Of a stretch of 38,380 nt of DNA, positions 35,246 through 38,380 are shown one piece after another (position 1 is the stretch's first letter; the number at the start of each line of letters is the position of its first letter). The notes beneath the pieces are model-generated. The model saw only the letters and a list, made by a program, of their open reading frames with translations. It was not told the DNA's origin and made no database searches. The translations under genes were made by a program, and so were the position numbers. The stretch is from Nocardiopsis alkaliphila YIM 80379. Its GTDB lineage: Bacteria; Actinomycetota; Actinomycetes; Streptosporangiales; Streptosporangiaceae. The stretch covers positions 1 to 38,380 of the forward strand of contig NZ_ANBD01000095.1 in assembly GCF_000341005.1 (NCBI RefSeq). The letters run 5' to 3'.

Positions 35246-35686
35246 ATGGCCGCCCAGCTGGATGACACCGACCGTCGGATCATCGCCCTTCTCCGCGCCG
35301 ATGGTCGCATGTCGATCCGCGCCGTCGCCGAACGCGCGCACATCTCTCGGGCCAACGCCTACTCTCGCCTCGAACGTCTGCGAGACAATGGTGTGATCAG
35401 GGGTTTCACCGCGGTCATCGACCCCGAGAAGTACGGCACCGCTCTTTCGGCGTACGTGTCCGTCAGCATCGAACAGCACTCCTGGGAGAGGTTCCGCGAA
35501 TACCTGCGCGACATTCCCGAGGTCGACCACGCGGCACTGGTCTCCGGCGACGTCGACCTGCTGCTCCTGGTCCGGGTCACCGACGCCGCAGCGCTGCGCA
35601 CCTTCGTCCTCGAACGCCTCCAACGCCTGCCCGAGGTCAGGAGCACCCAGACCATGTTCATTCTGGACGAGCCGCCTCTGCGCTAG
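35246..35686 (+). CDS. Lrp/AsnC-family regulator (BkdR-like)
   Basis: A 146-residue Lrp-type protein. The N-terminal part is LDDTDRRIIALLRADGRMSIRAVAERAHISRANAYSRLERL with the helix-turn-helix, then VIRGFTAVIDPEKYGTALSAYVSV. The C-terminal RAM domain holds VSGDVDLLLLVRV and RSTQTMFILDE. The ATG at 35246 has a ribosome binding site (GAGGTAA, 35234-35240); the open frame reaches back to 35162. Divergent position to an E1-alpha gene is that of BkdR in streptomycetes, which controls branched-chain amino acid degradation, so the same ligand class is a reasonable guess. Confidence 0.88.
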   Translation: MAAQLDDTDRRIIALLRADGRMSIRAVAERAHISRANAYSRLERLRDNGVIRGFTAVIDPEKYGTALSAYVSVSIEQHSWERFREYLRDIPEVDHAALVSGDVDLLLLVRVTDAAALRTFVLERLQRLPEVRSTQTMFILDEPPLR

Positions 35687-35856
35687 TGGCCCGGAGAGTG
35701 TTCTTTCAGAAGGCCTCCGGCTCGGTGAGCGGACGGCCGGGCGATCCCTCGCGAGGCGATGCGCGAAGTTCGGCCTGGACGTGCTTGGCGAGCGCACAGC
35801 CCCGGCGAGGGGCGGCCTGGTGGACGCGAGCCTGGGATGACGCAAAAAACACGACC

Positions 35857-35862
35857 TAGTCT
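35857..35862 (+). promoter_or_regulatory. -10 hexamer of a probable leaderless phzF transcript
   Basis: TAGTCT is followed by 6 nt and the ATG at 35869, with an A-rich run at 35844-35849 before it. No ribosome binding site is present. Confidence 0.5.
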
Positions 35863-35868
35863 TGGCGC

Positions 35869-36645
35869 ATGGAATACCGAGTGGTCGACGCCTTCACCGA
35901 ACGTCCCTTCGCGGGCAATCCCGCCGCCGTACTCGTGCTGGACGAGCCTTATGATCAGGAATGGGCTCAGCGTGTGGCGGCCGAGTTCAACCTCGCCGAG
36001 ACCGCCTTCACCCGGCCGCTTCCAGACGGCACCCGTGAGTTGCGCTGGTTCACCCCCGAGATCGAGGTCGACCTGTGCGGGCACGCCACCTTGGCCACCG
36101 CGCACGTGCTCGCCGAACTCGGTGTCCAGGGCCCCTACCGCTTCAGTAGTCGCAGTGGACCGCTCACCGTGACCGCCGAGGACGGGCGGTTGTGGCTGGA
36201 CTTTCCGGCCCGTCCCGCGGCGGAGGTCGACGCCCCCGAAGGACTGGCCGAGGCCCTCGGCGTCGAACCCCTGTGGGTAGGGCGCGGTGGCACCGACGAC
36301 CTGCTCGTCGAGGTGGCCGATGAAACCATCGTGCGCACCCTCGACCCGAACCTGTACGCCCTGCGCGCCATCCCGGCGCGCGGCGTCATCGTCACCGCCC
36401 CCGGCGCGGAGTACGACATGGTCTCTCGCTTCTTCGCTCCCGGCGTGGGCGTTCCCGAGGACCCGGTGACCGGCAGTGCGCACACGGTGCTGGCACCCTT
36501 TTGGGCGGAGCGTCTGGGCCGTACCGAACTCACCGCCCACCAGGCGTCCGCGAGGGGTGGTGACCTCCTGCTGCGTGTACGTGGTGACCGGATCATCATC
36601 GGCGGGCACGCCGTCTCCGTCGCCACCGGCGACCTACGAGTGTGA
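35869..36645 (+). CDS. PhzF-family epimerase/isomerase
   Basis: A 258-residue PhzF-like protein of the diaminopimelate-epimerase fold, two similar halves. The first half has FTERPFAGNPAAVLVL, the catalytic Glu in NLAETAF and FTPEIEVDLCGHATLATAHVL. The second has FFAPGVGVPEDPVTGSAHT and the C-terminal RIIIGGHAVSVATG. True PhzF isomerises a phenazine precursor, but most homologues have no known substrate and no other phenazine gene is here. The start is leaderless-like. The next small gene begins 11 nt after the stop and is probably in the same operon. Confidence 0.9.
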   Translation: MEYRVVDAFTERPFAGNPAAVLVLDEPYDQEWAQRVAAEFNLAETAFTRPLPDGTRELRWFTPEIEVDLCGHATLATAHVLAELGVQGPYRFSSRSGPLTVTAEDGRLWLDFPARPAAEVDAPEGLAEALGVEPLWVGRGGTDDLLVEVADETIVRTLDPNLYALRAIPARGVIVTAPGAEYDMVSRFFAPGVGVPEDPVTGSAHTVLAPFWAERLGRTELTAHQASARGGDLLLRVRGDRIIIGGHAVSVATGDLRV

Positions 36646-36656
36646 AGGAAGTCCCC

Positions 36657-37079
36657 ATGGAACAGTGGAAGACCAGGGAAGAGATCGTCGCCGGACTCAC
36701 CAGGATGGAGGAAGGGCACCCCGGATGGGAGCGGCCCGTCGCCTACGCCGTCGGTGTGCACCGTGACGGGGTGACCACCTTCACCCTGACCAACGTGGGT
36801 GAGCGCCTTCTGCCCGCCATCGCCCTGGGCCGCGCCTGCGGACACACCGGTGGCACCGCCACCTACGAACTCACGCCCGAACAACTGGACGCGGCCATCG
36901 CGAACCTGGCCCCGGCCGCCGTCTGCACGGAGATGGAGCACCCCAATTACCACCATTGGGTCGAGTTGGCGGAGGAACTTCGACGGGACGGTGGCCAAGC
37001 CGTGGCGGTGTTCCTCGCCGCGCCGGAGGATTCACCCGTCGATGACCACGACCGGGCGTTCCGGGCGGCCATCGGATGA
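36657..37079 (+). CDS. Hypothetical protein downstream of phzF
   Basis: A 140-residue acidic protein starting MEQWKTREEIVAGLTRMEEG. I do not recognise a family. It has no signal peptide or membrane helix, and the predicted pattern is mixed alpha/beta (AYAVGVHRDGVTTFTLTNVGE, then YELTPEQLDAAIANLAPAAVC, HPNYHHWVELAEELRR). The ATG at 36657 has AAGGA upstream. A GTG at 36642 that overlaps the phzF stop would add five residues. Tight spacing to phzF suggests one transcript and a shared pathway, which is inference. A hairpin follows 66 nt after the stop. Confidence 0.75.
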   Translation: MEQWKTREEIVAGLTRMEEGHPGWERPVAYAVGVHRDGVTTFTLTNVGERLLPAIALGRACGHTGGTATYELTPEQLDAAIANLAPAAVCTEMEHPNYHHWVELAEELRRDGGQAVAVFLAAPEDSPVDDHDRAFRAAIG

Positions 37080-37145
37080 GCATTCACGGTCGCTCGGGAC
37101 CCTGCTCGTGCGAAATCTCGATTCCTCCCTCGCGGAGTCTTCGGA

Positions 37146-37188
37146 TCAGGTAGGAATGGGGGCGGCGGCGCCCCTCATTTCCTCCTGA
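37146..37188 (+). terminator. Imperfect hairpin after the phzF operon
   Basis: Arms from TCAGG at 37146 and CCTGA at 37184 form a long stem with few mismatches around a GC-rich tip. It is probably the terminator of the phzF operon, without a T tract. The stretch 37080-37424 has no gene. Confidence 0.5.
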
Positions 37189-37348
37189 GGGATTCCGCGA
37201 CGACCGTGCCGGGGGTCGCCCCTCTCCCCAGGTCCGGTCCGGTGTGGCCGAAGGCCGGTGTCCCCCTCGGGCTTCGTACGCACCCGCACCCTTTCACGCG
37301 GGGTGTGGACCGCCTCGGTGGGGCCGGGGTACCCACCGGGATGGTCCC

Positions 37349-37393
37349 GGGAGTCGGTGCGTGCGGACCCCCTTACCGGGCGCACCGACTCCC
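37349..37393 (-). terminator. 13 bp hairpin after the glycosyltransferase gene
   Basis: GGGAGTCGGTGCG (37349-37361) and CGCACCGACTCCC (37381-37393) form a perfect stem with a 19 nt loop, 32 nt after the stop of the minus-strand gene. It could work in both directions. Confidence 0.6.
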
Positions 37394-37424
37394 AGTGGCT
37401 CCCATCGGAGTGGTTTCGGGCGGG

Positions 37425-38380
37425 TCAGGCGCTTGTGATCAGCGCGTGGACGTGGTCGGCCGCGTTCTGGGCGCCATCGATACCGGACAGGAGTCTTCGC
37501 AGTTCACGGGCCCGGGCGCGTAGGGCGGGATCATGCAGTACCGCCTCGAAGGCGCGGCGTAGGGGTTCACCGTGGGCCTGGCCAGGGGTGAGCCCCACCG
37601 CGTTGCCGAACCGCACGCATTCGTCGACGTTCCACCGTTGCTCCACTTGGAGTCCGATCCCCACGAAGGGTCTGCCGGAGATCGCGGCGGTCTGCACGGT
37701 GCCCTCACCCCCGTGGATGACCGAGGCGTCGATGAGGTCGCCGAGCAGGTGTGCGGGAAGTAGCTCGAACACGTGGACGTGCTCGCCGAGTCCGGCGTGG
37801 TCCTGCGGGCCCAGATAGCGACTGACCGGGGCCAGGACGGTGACGGGCAATCGGGAGAGTTCGTGGAGGACACCGAGCACGATTTCCCGGTTCGCGGAGC
37901 TGCCCATGGCGAAGTACACCACCGGCCTGCGTCTCTTGCGGGCCTTCTCGACCAGGGTGGGTACCTCGGCGGGAAGCTCGTGGCCCAAACGCGCGTAGAT
38001 GGGCCCAACCCACCGGTAGTGCGGCGGTAACAGGTAGGGGCGAAGACGAATCGACGCGACCAGGTTGAGGTCCCCGTCCATGGCGTCGATCGTGCGCCGG
38101 GCCGGCCGCACACCGTTCTCCGCCGCGACCCGCACCAACGCGCGGGGCTTGAGGGTGGCGTATCGAGCGGTTTCGCGTAGCAGGTGCGCGGCGGTGGTGT
38201 TGAAGGTGCGGGTGAAACGTCCCTGGCCGGCGAGGAGGGGGAGGGAGGAGGCCTGGCGCAGGTGCGGCCAGGAGTAGGCGAACGGTTTGACGTAGACGAG
38301 GGGCACACCGTCGGCGCGGGCCGAGACGAACTGACTGAGGGTGCTGCCGATGACGGTCGCGGCGGGGCGCAGCCGGGCGG
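37425..38380 (-). CDS. MGT/UGT-type glycosyltransferase (N-terminal part outside window)
   Basis: The frame is open to the window end, so the N-terminal acceptor domain is incomplete. About 317 residues are visible. The end region holds the nucleotide-sugar signature of GT-B glycosyltransferases: VFELLPAHLLGDLIDASVIHGGEGTVQTAAISGRPFVGIGLQVEQRWNVDE. In front of it are VVYFAMGSSANREIV and ARLGHELPAEVP. This matches macrolide- and flavonoid-type UGTs that glycosylate lipophilic acceptors such as natural products or carotenoids; donor and acceptor cannot be read. The start codon is beyond 38380; the GTG at 38306 is internal, because PLVYV is preceded by a typical ATVIGSTLSQF in the same frame. 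Confidence 0.9.
   Translation of the reverse strand, partial: ARLRPAATVIGSTLSQFVSARADGVPLVYVKPFAYSWPHLRQASSLPLLAGQGRFTRTFNTTAAHLLRETARYATLKPRALVRVAAENGVRPARRTIDAMDGDLNLVASIRLRPYLLPPHYRWVGPIYARLGHELPAEVPTLVEKARKRRRPVVYFAMGSSANREIVLGVLHELSRLPVTVLAPVSRYLGPQDHAGLGEHVHVFELLPAHLLGDLIDASVIHGGEGTVQTAAISGRPFVGIGLQVEQRWNVDECVRFGNAVGLTPGQAHGEPLRRAFEAVLHDPALRARARELRRLLSGIDGAQNAADHVHALITSA

Overview
The window is very GC-rich, dense DNA from an actinomycete, most likely a Nocardiopsis-like member of the Nocardiopsaceae. The signs are the dgt-dnaG-sigma-70 order, a DUF574 methyltransferase, a YtxH-like small protein, a DUF3516 Ski2-like helicase, and many genes that start 6-7 nt after a TANNNT hexamer with no ribosome binding site. 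No integrase, transposase, plasmid or phage gene and no CRISPR array is visible, so this looks like chromosome.

Left part (1-11707, all plus strand): the 3' part of pyruvate phosphate dikinase, a YdcF/DUF218 membrane protein with an unusual N-terminal repeat region, dGTPase, DNA primase, a principal-type sigma factor, a membrane-anchored GH18 chitinase-like protein, and a large FAD plus Fe-S oxidoreductase of the D-lactate/D-2-hydroxyglutarate dehydrogenase type.

Middle (11708-22518): a 777 bp G-skewed gap holds two 56 bp palindromes with common ends and centre but different arms. A small two-gene operon (PH-like and YtxH-like proteins) follows. Two identical tRNA-Asn genes bracket a divergent TetR regulator and oxidoreductase. 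After them come a DUF574 methyltransferase, a split riboflavin-type reductase and deaminase pair, a large helicase, malate dehydrogenase and tRNA-Met.

Right part (22519-38380): an SGNH hydrolase, a glycerophosphodiester phosphodiesterase homologue that has lost catalytic residues, a DeoR regulator, an MFS transporter and a decayed LuxR-type response-regulator remnant. Next are an HD hydrolase and a DUF4031 protein with overlapping 3' ends. A kynurenine-pathway pair (tryptophan 2,3-dioxygenase, kynureninase) lies divergent from an Lrp-type regulator. Then come a double-psi beta-barrel wall-type protein without a visible signal peptide, an orphan dehydrogenase E1-alpha divergent from a second Lrp regulator, a PhzF protein with a small unknown gene, and the C-terminal part of an MGT/UGT-type glycosyltransferase cut by the window end.

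The most unusual points are the pair of compensatory palindromes, the orphan E1-alpha with an altered thiamine-diphosphate motif, the degenerate GDPD, the reversed split RibD, and the recurrent leaderless start pattern.
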